DNA of 47,173 nt, taken from an uncultured Christensenellaceae bacterium (GTDB lineage: Bacteria; Bacillota; Clostridia; Christensenellales; Pumilibacteraceae). The stretch lies in contig CAJUNM010000003.1 of assembly GCA_910587805.1 (NCBI GenBank), positions 1-47,173 of the forward strand. Reading direction: 5' to 3'. How positions within the stretch are numbered: position 1 is the stretch's first letter; each line of letters opens with the position of its first letter. This document shows positions 14,630 through 23,169 of this stretch, one piece after another. The notes under the pieces were generated by a model, which saw only the letters and a program-made list of their open reading frames with translations, made no database searches and was not told the origin of the DNA. The translations under genes were made by a program, and so were the position numbers.

Positions 14630-16072
14630 ATGGCAGGAAACGACAGATTTGTCAATCAGATTGCGGATATAAACGGCGATTACACCAAGTGGTATACGGA
14701 CGTATGCCTCAAGGCGGAACTTTGCGATTACGGTCCGGTCAAGGGCACTATGATATTCCGTCCGTACGGGTACGCGATATGGGAGCTTATACAAGCCGAG
14801 GCGGACAAGCTGTTCAAGGCGCACGGCGTGTCCAATGCGTATTTCCCTATGCTCATACCGCAGTCGTTTTTGATGCGCGAAGCCGAACATGTGGAAGGGT
14901 TCGCGCCCGAAGTGGCGACGGTAACGCACGTCGGCGACGCGGAGCTTTCCGAAAAACTCGTACTGCGTCCCACTTCCGAAACCATAATCGGCAGCATGTA
15001 CAGCAAATGGATAAGTTCGTATCGCGATCTTCCGCTCAAGCTCAATCAATGGGCAAACGTAGTGCGTTGGGAAAAAACGACGCGTCCGTTCTTGCGCACG
15101 AGCGAGTTCCTCTGGCAAGAGGGGCATACCGCGTTCGCTACGCCCGAGGAGGCGAGTGCGGACGCGTTCGAGATGATGGGCGTTTACAAACAGATAGCAA
15201 ACGAGGTGTTGTGCCTGCCCGTGCTTTGCGGTCAAAAGTCGGAAAAGGAAAAGTTCGCGGGCGCGGTCGCCACGTACGGCATGGAAGCGATGATGAAGGA
15301 CGGCAAGAGCTTGCAGTCCGGCACGACGCATTATCTCGGCGATAATTTCGCGCGCGCGTTCGACGTGAAGTTTTTGGATAAAGACGGTACGCACAAGTAT
15401 GCTTATCAAGCGAGCTGGGGCATTTCCACGCGGCTCATCGGCGCGATAATCATGGCGCACGGCGACGAGCGCGGACTGTGTCTGCCGCCGCGCGTTGCGC
15501 CCGTTCAAGCCGTGGTCATACCGATCGGCGCGGCAAAAAATCCCGCAGCGGGCGAGCGCGCCGCCGCGCTCAAAGCGGAGCTTGCGGCTTGCGGTATGCG
15601 CGTTACGCTCGACGAGCGCGACTGCTCGCCCGGCTTCAAGTTCAATCATTGGGAGCTGCGCGGCGTGCCCGTGCGCGTCGAGATAGGCGCGCGCGACATC
15701 GACGCCGGCGTTATGACTGTTTGCCGCAGAGACACGGGCGAAAAGTTCACTATGCCGCTCGAGGATGCGGGCACTCGCATATCCGCGCTGCTTACCGAGA
15801 TCGCAAACAATATGTTCAAAAAAGCGAGCGACTTTACCGCGGCGCACATAGTCCGCGCGGATAACCTCGCCGATATGGAAAAAGCGCTCGACGGCGGCAA
15901 CTTCTGCGACAGCTATTGGTGCGGCGACCGCGAGTGTGAAGATAAGATAAAACAGCTTTATTCGGCAAGCTCGCGCGTGATGCACGAGGATCAGTCCGAC
16001 GTGTCTAAGCACAAATGCGTATGCTGCGGCAAAAAAGCAAAGCGCAGAATTTATTTCGCGAGAGCGTATTGA
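14630..16072 (+). CDS. proS: Prolyl-tRNA synthetase, short archaeal/eukaryotic-type
   Basis: The 480-residue class II synthetase charges tRNA-Pro. It has motif 1 around RPYGYAIWELIQ, motif 2 in VVRWEKTTRPFLRTSEFLWQEGHTA and motif 3 near GISTRLIGAIIMAHGDERGL. It lacks the large editing insertion of the classical bacterial enzyme. It ends in a zinc-binding-like C-terminal domain with CGDRECED, a CVCCGKKAK cluster and a terminal Tyr, as in archaeal-type ProRS. The ATG at 14630 follows GGAG by 7 bases; the earlier in-frame ATG (14597) has no binding site. The lack of the insertion means Ala-tRNA-Pro editing would depend on another protein (inference). Confidence 0.95.
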   Translation: MAGNDRFVNQIADINGDYTKWYTDVCLKAELCDYGPVKGTMIFRPYGYAIWELIQAEADKLFKAHGVSNAYFPMLIPQSFLMREAEHVEGFAPEVATVTHVGDAELSEKLVLRPTSETIIGSMYSKWISSYRDLPLKLNQWANVVRWEKTTRPFLRTSEFLWQEGHTAFATPEEASADAFEMMGVYKQIANEVLCLPVLCGQKSEKEKFAGAVATYGMEAMMKDGKSLQSGTTHYLGDNFARAFDVKFLDKDGTHKYAYQASWGISTRLIGAIIMAHGDERGLCLPPRVAPVQAVVIPIGAAKNPAAGERAAALKAELAACGMRVTLDERDCSPGFKFNHWELRGVPVRVEIGARDIDAGVMTVCRRDTGEKFTMPLEDAGTRISALLTEIANNMFKKASDFTAAHIVRADNLADMEKALDGGNFCDSYWCGDRECEDKIKQLYSASSRVMHEDQSDVSKHKCVCCGKKAKRRIYFARAY

Positions 16073-16101
16073 TATTATTTTGTGCGGAAAAAATGCAATA
16101 T

Positions 16102-16136
16102 AAAAGCGCGGTTATTGCCGCGCTTTTGCTTTTTTA
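16102..16136. terminator. Terminator shared by convergent proS and the coiled-coil gene
   Basis: A perfect 10-bp stem AAAAGCGCGG / CCGCGCTTTT with a 6-base loop is followed by GCTTTTTT on the plus strand. The A-rich 5' side gives a T tail on the minus strand. Confidence 0.85.
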
Positions 16137-17105
16137 TATGTGTTGGAATTTGCCGTCCTTTTTATGCACGACGAGCTGAGCGTGCAAGCGTCTTGCGAGG
16201 TCTTTCGCTATCATGAGCGCTTCCTGTTTGGTGGAAAGCCTGCGGTACGCTCTGTCGGTATCCGTGCGCAAGATCACCCAATTGTTTTTTACGCGATCGA
16301 ATTTGAGCGTAACTTTTATAGCCGACGTTTCGTCGCCGTAATCGTCGTAGTATTCGTCGTATTCGTCCTCGGCGGAAGGCGAGTCGGTTTTTACCGCCGC
16401 GGTCTGCTTTTCTGCGCGCTCGGTTTCCTTTGCCGCAGTTTTGCGCTGTTCTACGCGTTCCGTTTTTTCGGTTTTTTCCGCGGTCGACGCGTTGCGCGTT
16501 GCGGCGAGCTGCTGCTGCAAAGCTTGCGCCTTGATTTGCGAGTTTTCCGCTTTGAGCAGGTTGATCTCGCTTTCTTTGTCTTTGATCGTGCGTTCGAGCT
16601 TTTCGATTTTTTCGCTTGCGGATTTGTCTGCGCCGTCGGCGTTGCCGTTTTCGGCATCACGGAGTTTTTGCTCGAGTTCGGCAATGGCGCGCTGTTTGGC
16701 GTCGAGTTCGTCGTTTAGCTCGTCTACGGTCGCTGTGAGACCGGCTATTCTCGCATCAAGCGCGCTCGTGTCGGTCGGCGCGGTATCCGAATAGTCCGAG
16801 TCGGATGCGGACGCTTGCGCGGCGAGCTGTTCTTCGAGTTCGTCTATACGCGCTTGTTTTTGCTCGAGCTCGGTTATCAGCGCGGAGCTGTCGAGTTCCG
16901 CGCCGCTTACGGCGTTTGCCGCTTTTGCGTTTTCCGCCTGAAGCTTTTTGATCTTGCTCTTGAGCACGCACGCGCGAACGATCGCGGCGATAACGGTTAT
17001 GAAAAACAGCAACGCCAAGCCTAATGCGGCAAGCAATAAAACGGGCGCGTAGTCTGTCACCCAAGCCCCGAATATTTCGATTATCTTATCGTTGAAAGAA
17101 ACCAT
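16134..17105 (-). CDS. Membrane-anchored coiled-coil protein with C-terminal DUF2188-like domain
   Basis: The 323-residue protein has an N-terminal transmembrane helix (about residues 18-45). A long Glu/Lys/Ala-rich coiled coil follows (about 50-215, with heptads such as KIEKLERTIKDKESEINLL), then an acidic, charged linker. The C-terminal domain (about 260-323) contains RVKNNWVILRTDTDRAYRR and QLVVHKKDGKFQHI, which resembles DUF2188 (a small domain ending VVHxxDGxI). A scaffolding or tethering role is suggested by the layout only. It has an AAGGAG ribosome binding site and its own consensus promoter, divergent from metK. Confidence 0.75.
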   Translation of the reverse strand: MVSFNDKIIEIFGAWVTDYAPVLLLAALGLALLFFITVIAAIVRACVLKSKIKKLQAENAKAANAVSGAELDSSALITELEQKQARIDELEEQLAAQASASDSDYSDTAPTDTSALDARIAGLTATVDELNDELDAKQRAIAELEQKLRDAENGNADGADKSASEKIEKLERTIKDKESEINLLKAENSQIKAQALQQQLAATRNASTAEKTEKTERVEQRKTAAKETERAEKQTAAVKTDSPSAEDEYDEYYDDYGDETSAIKVTLKFDRVKNNWVILRTDTDRAYRRLSTKQEALMIAKDLARRLHAQLVVHKKDGKFQHI

Positions 17106-17138
17106 GCCCGATTCTCCTTATTCCATGGATTATCACAT

Positions 17139-17167
17139 ATAATACCATATAATACGGCGTTTGTCAA
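17139..17167 (-). promoter_or_regulatory. Promoter of the coiled-coil protein gene
   Basis: On the minus strand, TTGACA (17167-17162), a 17-base spacer and TATTAT (17144-17139). Confidence 0.85.
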
Positions 17168-17196
17168 TACGTAACGCTCCAATTTGCGCATAATTG

Positions 17197-17225
17197 TTGA
17201 CAATCTCGGATAAATGTAATATTAT
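17197..17225 (+). promoter_or_regulatory. Promoter of metK with a 120-base leader
   Basis: TTGACA (17197-17202), 17 bases, TATTAT (17220-17225). The untranslated leader to 17350 contains GC-rich self-complementary runs (GCGCGC near 17259 and 17293). I do not recognise an S-box or another SAM riboswitch in it. Confidence 0.7.
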
Positions 17226-17350
17226 AATGAGGTAAAAGAACAGCCGAATAAGTTTGTGCGGCGCGCTTGCCTGCGATTTCCGCGAATATGCGCGCGTAAG
17301 TTATTGCGGTTTTCAAAAAGTTGTTTTAATAAAAATCTCGGAGTAAACAA

Positions 17351-18514
17351 ATGAACAGGATAATATCGTCGGAGAGCGTCACCGAAGGACACCCCGATAA
17401 AGTTTGCGACTATATTGCCGACTCGATACTCGACGCGGCGCTCGAAAAGGATGACAGGTCGCGCATTGCTTGCGAGGTGTGTTGCGCAAAAGGTCTTGCC
17501 GTAGTTCTCGGCGAGTTCGATACGAAAAGCGATTTCATAGACGTTCAGGCTATTGCGCGCGGCGCGATAGCCGAGGTAGGGTATACCGATCCCGCGCTCG
17601 GTTTCGATCATAACACGTGCGCGGTGCTGAACTGCATAAACGGGCAGTCGCCCGATATTTCGCGCGGGGTCATAAGTTCGCTCGAACAGCGCGCGGGCGC
17701 GGCGGACAAGCTCGACGAGGCGGGTGCGGGAGATCAGGGCATGATGTTCGGTTACGCGTGTTCGGAGACCGAGGAGTTTATGCCCATGCCCATTACGCTC
17801 GCGCATAAGCTGACGTTTGCTCTTTCCGCTGCGCGCAAGAGCGGCGAACTCGGGTTTTTGCGCCCCGACGGCAAAGCCATGGTGTCGCTCGTTTACGAGA
17901 ACGGCGCGCCCGTGCGCGTCGGTACGGTAGTCGTATCGTCGCAACATTCGGAAGACGTTTCGGACAAGACGCTTAAAGACGGGATTATCGAATGCGTGAT
18001 CAAACGCGCGATTCCGAGCGTACTCATGAAAGATACGGAAATTTTGATCAACCCGACGGGTCGGTTCGTAGTGGGCGGACCCGCGGGCGACACGGGCGTT
18101 ACCGGACGCAAGATAATCGTCGACACGTACGGCGGCGCCGTGCCGCACGGCGGCGGTGCGTTCTCGGGCAAGGACGCGAGCAAGGTCGACCGTTCCGCGG
18201 CGTACTATGCGCGATACGTCTGCAAAAATCTCGTTGCGGCGGGGCTTTGCGAGCGCGTGATGCTTCAGGTCGGGTACGCCATAGGCAAAGCTCGACCGGT
18301 CTCGCTTTTTGCCGATACGTTCGGCACGGGCGACGACAAGCGCGTGCTCGACGCGGTAAAACGCGTGTTCGACTTCCGCCCCGCGGCGATCATCGAAAAG
18401 CTCGGGCTGCGCAAGCCGATCTACAAAAGTACGACGAACTACGGGCACTTCGGGCGCGCGGGCTTGCCTTGGGAAGTTTGCGACGCCGTTGAAAGATTGA
18501 AGGCAGAATACTGA
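17351..18514 (+). CDS. metK: S-adenosylmethionine synthetase
   Basis: The 387-residue enzyme makes SAM from methionine and ATP. Diagnostic segments are SSESVTEGHPDKVCDYIADS at the N-terminus, the GAGDQGMMFGYA loop, and the glycine-rich GGGAFSGKDASKVDRSAAY signature. Length is normal. The stop TGA is one base before the TTG start of recD2, so the two are probably co-transcribed. It belongs with metA in the methionine/SAM pathway, although they are not adjacent. Confidence 0.97.
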   Translation: MNRIISSESVTEGHPDKVCDYIADSILDAALEKDDRSRIACEVCCAKGLAVVLGEFDTKSDFIDVQAIARGAIAEVGYTDPALGFDHNTCAVLNCINGQSPDISRGVISSLEQRAGAADKLDEAGAGDQGMMFGYACSETEEFMPMPITLAHKLTFALSAARKSGELGFLRPDGKAMVSLVYENGAPVRVGTVVVSSQHSEDVSDKTLKDGIIECVIKRAIPSVLMKDTEILINPTGRFVVGGPAGDTGVTGRKIIVDTYGGAVPHGGGAFSGKDASKVDRSAAYYARYVCKNLVAAGLCERVMLQVGYAIGKARPVSLFADTFGTGDDKRVLDAVKRVFDFRPAAIIEKLGLRKPIYKSTTNYGHFGRAGLPWEVCDAVERLKAEY

Positions 18515-18515
18515 T

Positions 18516-20699
18516 TTGGAACGGCTGGCGGGTTCTATCGAGGATATACGTTTTCGCAACGACGAGAACGGGTGGACGGTGCTCACTGTAGACGCCGACG
18601 GCACGCCCGTGACGGCGGCGGGGAATTTGCCGCCCGTAACGCCCGGCGATTGCGTGGAACTCGAGGGCGAATTTGTCATACATCCACGGTTCGGAACGCA
18701 GTTTAAGGTGGTTCATGCCGCGGTAACTCAGCCGAAAACGGAATACGGTATAATCAAGTTTCTCGCCTCGGGACTTATAGAGGGCTGCGGCGAAAAGACT
18801 GCCGTGCGGATAGTGGAAAAGTTCGGTACGGCGGCGATAGATGTTTTGGAAAAAGAACCGTTGCGGCTTGCCGAGGTCAAAGGCATCAGCAAGGCGAAAG
18901 CCGAGCGTATAGCGCGCTCTTTCGAGAAAATGCGGTACGAGCGCGAAGCCGTTATGTTTTTGGCGAGCTACGGGATAACTATCGGGCTTGCAATGAAACT
19001 GTACGAAAACTACGGCGCGGCGACCGTGTCGGTAGTCAAGCAAAACCCGTACATACTCGTCGAGGATGTGGAAGGCGTCGGTTTTTTGACGGCGGATAAG
19101 ATAGCGCGCTCGATAGGCGTTGCCGAGGATTCGGAGTTTCGTTTGCGCGCAGGGCTTAACTATGCGTTGAAATCGGCATGCGAACGCGAGGGCAATACGT
19201 ATTTGCCGCGCGAACGGCTTTTCGACGAGGCGCGAAAACTGCTGAATACGAACGACGTCGAACGGCTTGCCGCCGCGCTCGAGAATCTGCTCGTAGAGCG
19301 CAAGGTCGTGGCGCACGGCGACGGAATAATGAACGCATACTATTACCGTACCGAGCGTGCCGCGGCTGTCAAGCTCGTAAAGCGCGTGGACGAGGCGGGC
19401 GCGCCGCTTTCGACCGGCGCGGTGTCGGATATAATAGACAGGTTCGAGAAAACTCATTCGATAACCTTGCACGAAAAGCAGCGCGAAGCAGTCGATCGCG
19501 CGGTGCGCAGCGGGGTATCGGTCATAACGGGCGGACCCGGAACCGGCAAGACCACCATAATAAACTGTATTCTGTTCGTGCTCGACGCATTTAACGAAAA
19601 ATGCTCGCTGCTCGCGCCTACGGGCAGAGCGGCAAAGCGCATAACCGAGGGCTGCGGCAGAGAAGCGTCCACCATTCACCGTGCGCTGATGGGGCTTGAC
19701 GAGGGCGAAAAGCTCGATACGGGCGCGGTCATAGTCGACGAGTTTTCCATGGTGGATATTTTTCTGTTCAAAATGCTGCTCGAGGCGTTGTGCGTCGGTG
19801 CGAAACTCGTGATTGTCGGCGATGCGGATCAGCTTCCGTCTGTAGGAGCGGGCAACGTTTTGCGCGATCTCATAGACAGCGGGCTTGTTCCGGTGACGCG
19901 ACTCGGGTTTGTGTACCGTCAGTCGCAAACGAGCCGTATAGCGCTTGCGGCGCACAAGATAAATGCGGGAGAAATGCCCGAACTTACGGCGCGTGACGGG
20001 GACTTTTTCTTTTTCAAGCAGCGCACGCCCGAGAGCGTTGCGGATATGACGGTAGAGCTTGCCACAAAACGCATCACCGATTTTTGCGGCATAGACCCGT
20101 CGCGCATACAGGTTATAGCCGCGCTGAAAAACGGCGTTGCGGGCGTGAACAGGCTCAACGCGCGCTTGCAAGCCGCGCTCAACGGCGACTCGTCGAAGCG
20201 CGTGACGGTGGGCGACATCACGTTTGCCGAGGGCGACAGGGTCATGCACACCGTCAATAATTACGAACTCGGCTGGACGCGCGGTTCTGTCGACGGCGAG
20301 GGCGTTTTTAACGGCGACATCGGGAACATAGTGTTCGTGACGGGCGCAGGCGATATAGAAGTGGAGTTCGAGGACGGACGGCGCGTAATGTATTCGGGCG
20401 ATACGCGCAAGCAGCTCATACTCTCGTATGCCGTGACGGTGCATAAAAGTCAGGGCTGCGAGTTCGACGCGGTGGTCATGCCCGTGGTTGCGGGCGCGCC
20501 CGTCATGATGACGCGCAACCTTTTGTACACCGCGATTACGCGAGCTAAAAAAATGGCTGTGCTTGTCGGCGACGATTACAACATAAAGCGCATGGTAGAA
20601 AACAATTACGTGGCGGAGAGATTTTCGGCAATGAAGGATTTTATAGCCGAAGCCGAAGCGGACATGACCAAGCTGTTCGCGTCCGAGTCGGCCGATTAA
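18516..20699 (+). CDS. recD2: RecD2-type SF1B DNA helicase
   Basis: The 727-residue helicase of the RecD2/YrrC family acts in DNA repair or replication-fork maintenance outside RecBC. It has an N-terminal OB-like domain, helix-hairpin-helix repeats (for example EVKGISKAKAERIARSF and VEGVGFLTADKIA), and Walker A GGPGTGKTT near residue 340. Walker B is VIVDEFSMVD and motif VI-like AVTVHKSQGCEFD lies close to the C-terminus. The start is a TTG one base after the metK stop, with AAGG upstream; the N-terminus aligns with the family's usual beginning (GSIEDIRFRNDENGWTV). Size is typical. Confidence 0.94.
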   Translation: MERLAGSIEDIRFRNDENGWTVLTVDADGTPVTAAGNLPPVTPGDCVELEGEFVIHPRFGTQFKVVHAAVTQPKTEYGIIKFLASGLIEGCGEKTAVRIVEKFGTAAIDVLEKEPLRLAEVKGISKAKAERIARSFEKMRYEREAVMFLASYGITIGLAMKLYENYGAATVSVVKQNPYILVEDVEGVGFLTADKIARSIGVAEDSEFRLRAGLNYALKSACEREGNTYLPRERLFDEARKLLNTNDVERLAAALENLLVERKVVAHGDGIMNAYYYRTERAAAVKLVKRVDEAGAPLSTGAVSDIIDRFEKTHSITLHEKQREAVDRAVRSGVSVITGGPGTGKTTIINCILFVLDAFNEKCSLLAPTGRAAKRITEGCGREASTIHRALMGLDEGEKLDTGAVIVDEFSMVDIFLFKMLLEALCVGAKLVIVGDADQLPSVGAGNVLRDLIDSGLVPVTRLGFVYRQSQTSRIALAAHKINAGEMPELTARDGDFFFFKQRTPESVADMTVELATKRITDFCGIDPSRIQVIAALKNGVAGVNRLNARLQAALNGDSSKRVTVGDITFAEGDRVMHTVNNYELGWTRGSVDGEGVFNGDIGNIVFVTGAGDIEVEFEDGRRVMYSGDTRKQLILSYAVTVHKSQGCEFDAVVMPVVAGAPVMMTRNLLYTAITRAKKMAVLVGDDYNIKRMVENNYVAERFSAMKDFIAEAEADMTKLFASESAD

Positions 20700-20760
20700 A
20701 TCGGACGATCCCAAAGAGCGACGGACATGCCGTATCGACAATCGAGAAACGGAGAGAACA

Positions 20761-21549
20761 ATGGGTATCACGTACGATAAAAAAATATTGATAATACTGC
20801 GCGCGGCGCTCATAGTTTTGGGAGGCGTCATAGGCGGAGTTTGCGTTTGGCAGTACTTCGAGTATTACCCGATAATAAAACGCGAGTTTCAAATAATGGT
20901 TATCGTAGTGTCCGCGCTCGCGCTCGCCGCGCTTTTGGGGCTTTCGGCAAAAGCGTTTTATCGGTTCGGCTCGAGCGTAAAGGCGAGCGTGGGGAACGTC
21001 GCCGACGACCTCGGCGCAAACGGAATTACCGCGGTGGCGCTCGCGCCGGTCGCGGCGGCGGCAGTCGCGTACTTGCTCGATCGCATATTGCTATACTATA
21101 ACGTGATAACGTCGGTGCGGATCATTGCCGACGTTGTGACCGCGCTCGCGGCGACGGGTATTTTCGCGTGCGCTTTTACCAAATGGATCTCCGCGCCGAG
21201 TCCCGATCTCGGCGCAGTGAAAAAACGAGAGGCGGTCGGGTATCTTTTGACCGCGGATTGCTTTACCGACGACAGAGTGTTCGTCGCCGCAGACGTTTTG
21301 AACAATGTGTGCGCGGCGGACGGCGTGTTCGAGGCGGTTACGAGACTGTACGACGAGGCGGCGGCAATACGGTTGAAACGCGTAGCCGAAAGCGGCAAAG
21401 TCAAGTTTGTTAAAGCGAGCAAATGCTTTACGAATGCGGACGAATATGCAGCGGCGGAAAAAAACGCGGCGGAGCGCAAACGGCTCAAGACGGTCGGATT
21501 CGTCGGCGCGGACGTCGGTATTGAAAACTTTTCGATAAATAATCGATAA
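20761..21549 (+). CDS. Membrane protein of unknown function
   Basis: The 262-residue protein has about four hydrophobic segments in the first 140 residues (about 10-30, 43-62, 85-108, 118-138). A soluble C-terminal half of about 120 residues, probably helical, follows (GYLLTADCFTDDRVFVAADVL, then basic helices). I do not recognise a family. A GGAGAG ribosome binding site precedes the ATG. It follows recD2 by 61 bases without a terminator and could share its transcript. No catalytic motif is apparent. Confidence 0.7.
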   Translation: MGITYDKKILIILRAALIVLGGVIGGVCVWQYFEYYPIIKREFQIMVIVVSALALAALLGLSAKAFYRFGSSVKASVGNVADDLGANGITAVALAPVAAAAVAYLLDRILLYYNVITSVRIIADVVTALAATGIFACAFTKWISAPSPDLGAVKKREAVGYLLTADCFTDDRVFVAADVLNNVCAADGVFEAVTRLYDEAAAIRLKRVAESGKVKFVKASKCFTNADEYAAAEKNAAERKRLKTVGFVGADVGIENFSINNR

Positions 21550-21559
21550 TATAATATTC

Positions 21560-21675
21560 GCATAAGAATCAGCGGCTGTCGCCGCATTAAAGTCGAGATT
21601 CTTCGGCACGCAAAAAATGCTCGGAATGACAAAAAACGGGCGGTGCGGTTGTTGTTTGGGCGGAATAAACGGGCA
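21560..21675 (+). repeat. Composite dispersed repeat
   Basis: GCCGCATTAAAGTCGAGATTCTTCGG...CTCGGAATGACAAAAAACGGG is followed by a GTTGTTTGGGCGGAATAAAC tail. It is the same composite as 14425-14515 and, more diverged, 31780-31905. Within the 265-base gap only this repeat and the next promoter are visible. Confidence 0.7.
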
Positions 21676-21756
21676 AGGTTTATGTTCATTAACGCGAAAT
21701 ATATCGACCGTGTATTTTCAATGTATTTGCGAAATGTAAAAAACAAGCTACGCTTG

Positions 21757-21785
21757 TTGACAAAATATAAGAATTGATATATAAT
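21757..21785 (+). promoter_or_regulatory. Promoter of the 21815 membrane protein
   Basis: TTGACA (21757-21762), 17-base spacer, TATAAT (21780-21785), a perfect consensus. It probably also drives fhs. Confidence 0.9.
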
Positions 21786-21814
21786 AAGGTCGGAGTAAAT
21801 CAGCGGAGACGCAA

Positions 21815-23158
21815 TTGGAAAAAACCGATAAATACGAAGGCATTATACAGAGCATACTCAATCCCGCCGACGCGTTCGTCTCGGCGCAAGAGTTCATGCT
21901 TGTATTGATGTTTTTACCGTACTGTGCGGAGCACGGCAAACTTGTTACGGCGTTTATGCCGCTCTCTATGCTCGCGCCGATCACGTTTATGCCGCTCGTA
22001 TACTCTGTATTGCACCGTTTCGATACGTTGTTGTTCGGGCGGTATCACTTGGTGATGCCGCTGTCCGCGTTTCTGTCCGCGCCGTTTTTCGTATTGACGT
22101 TTTCGGCGCGCGGCGCGGGCGCATCGGCGGCGTGCGCGATATTTTTCGGGCTGTTCTTTTTCGTTTTGTTCTCGCTCGTGTACAAGTATTGCGCGTTTTC
22201 CGTACGCGTGCGACTTTACGGCGGCGGCGTTAAAAGCCCGTCGCTTGCGTATATGTGCTTTTTTACGGCGGGTGCGGCGGCTGCCGTCGCTTGCATATTC
22301 GGGTTTCGGCATTACGATCCGAGCACGGCGTTCGTAAACAGCGCATACGTAATATCCGCGGCGCAAGTCATTCTCGCCATAGCGCAGTATCTCACGACTT
22401 TTTACGGTATACCGCGTTTGGGCGGACGGCGCGTGCAGTCGGTCAAATCCGTTTTCCGTTTGTTCTATACGGGGCTGAACGGGCGGACGTACGGCTCGTC
22501 GCTGTTGTTTATGTCGGCGTTTGCGATACAGCTTATGCTCGTTGCGTATCTCGCGGTCGTAAGAACGTCGCCTGTGTACGGCGCGGTCGCCGCGACTGCG
22601 GCGTGCGCTGCGTTTGTGATAGCGGCATGGGTGTGTCGGTTCAAGGCGAACGCGCGCAGCGTGTGGCTGTCGGTGGCGCAGTTCCTGTTTATTTCGGCAA
22701 GCGGCGCGCTTTGCATAACGGCGTTGTTCGTCGATGCGGGCGAAGCGGTAAACGCGATATTGCCCGCGCTTGCCGCGGCGCTGTCCGGCGCGGGCGCGGC
22801 TGTCGCGGTGCGGCAGACGCAATTGCGGTTCTTGACGGTGGGTAAGCGTCAAACTCACGGAATAGTGTTTCTGCTCGTAAACATTACGGCTTGCGCGGCG
22901 ATCGCCGTCGGGTTCGCTGCCGTATCGGCGGTTGCGTTTACCGATTTCGGCGTTATACCAGCGGCGTGCGCGTTCGGAGCGAGCGCGTGCTTGGGTATTG
23001 CGGCGCTGGCTACGGCGCAGCGCGCGAGGGTAGCCGCGGAATATGTGCCCGCGCCGAGCTACGAGTACGATGTCGGCGATGCCGCGGCTTGCGCTGCGGA
23101 CGCTACGGATATCGAAAATACGTCTATTCTTCCCGACGACGATCGGGATAATACATAA
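21815..23158 (+). CDS. Large polytopic membrane protein of unknown function
   Basis: The 447-residue protein has about twelve hydrophobic segments, so it has transporter-like topology. No transporter signature is seen. The alanine-rich late helices are followed by an acidic soluble tail (SYEYDVGDAAACAADATD). The start is TTG at 21815, preceded by GCGGAG at a good distance; no ATG lies near. It has its own consensus promoter. fhs starts 11 bases after its stop and carries its own AAGGAG site, which implies a two-gene operon. A link to formate or one-carbon metabolism is possible from position only. Confidence 0.75.
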   Translation: MEKTDKYEGIIQSILNPADAFVSAQEFMLVLMFLPYCAEHGKLVTAFMPLSMLAPITFMPLVYSVLHRFDTLLFGRYHLVMPLSAFLSAPFFVLTFSARGAGASAACAIFFGLFFFVLFSLVYKYCAFSVRVRLYGGGVKSPSLAYMCFFTAGAAAAVACIFGFRHYDPSTAFVNSAYVISAAQVILAIAQYLTTFYGIPRLGGRRVQSVKSVFRLFYTGLNGRTYGSSLLFMSAFAIQLMLVAYLAVVRTSPVYGAVAATAACAAFVIAAWVCRFKANARSVWLSVAQFLFISASGALCITALFVDAGEAVNAILPALAAALSGAGAAVAVRQTQLRFLTVGKRQTHGIVFLLVNITACAAIAVGFAAVSAVAFTDFGVIPAACAFGASACLGIAALATAQRARVAAEYVPAPSYEYDVGDAAACAADATDIENTSILPDDDRDNT

Positions 23159-23169
23159 GGAGATCATTT

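Noticed and set aside
18390..20831. Very long minus-strand open frame (813 codons) opposite recD2, and similar long antisense frames opposite cadA, pyk and proS
   Set aside because: They are Arg/His/Tyr-rich shadows produced by the GCG/CGC codon pattern of the real plus-strand genes. They have no binding sites or recognisable domains.
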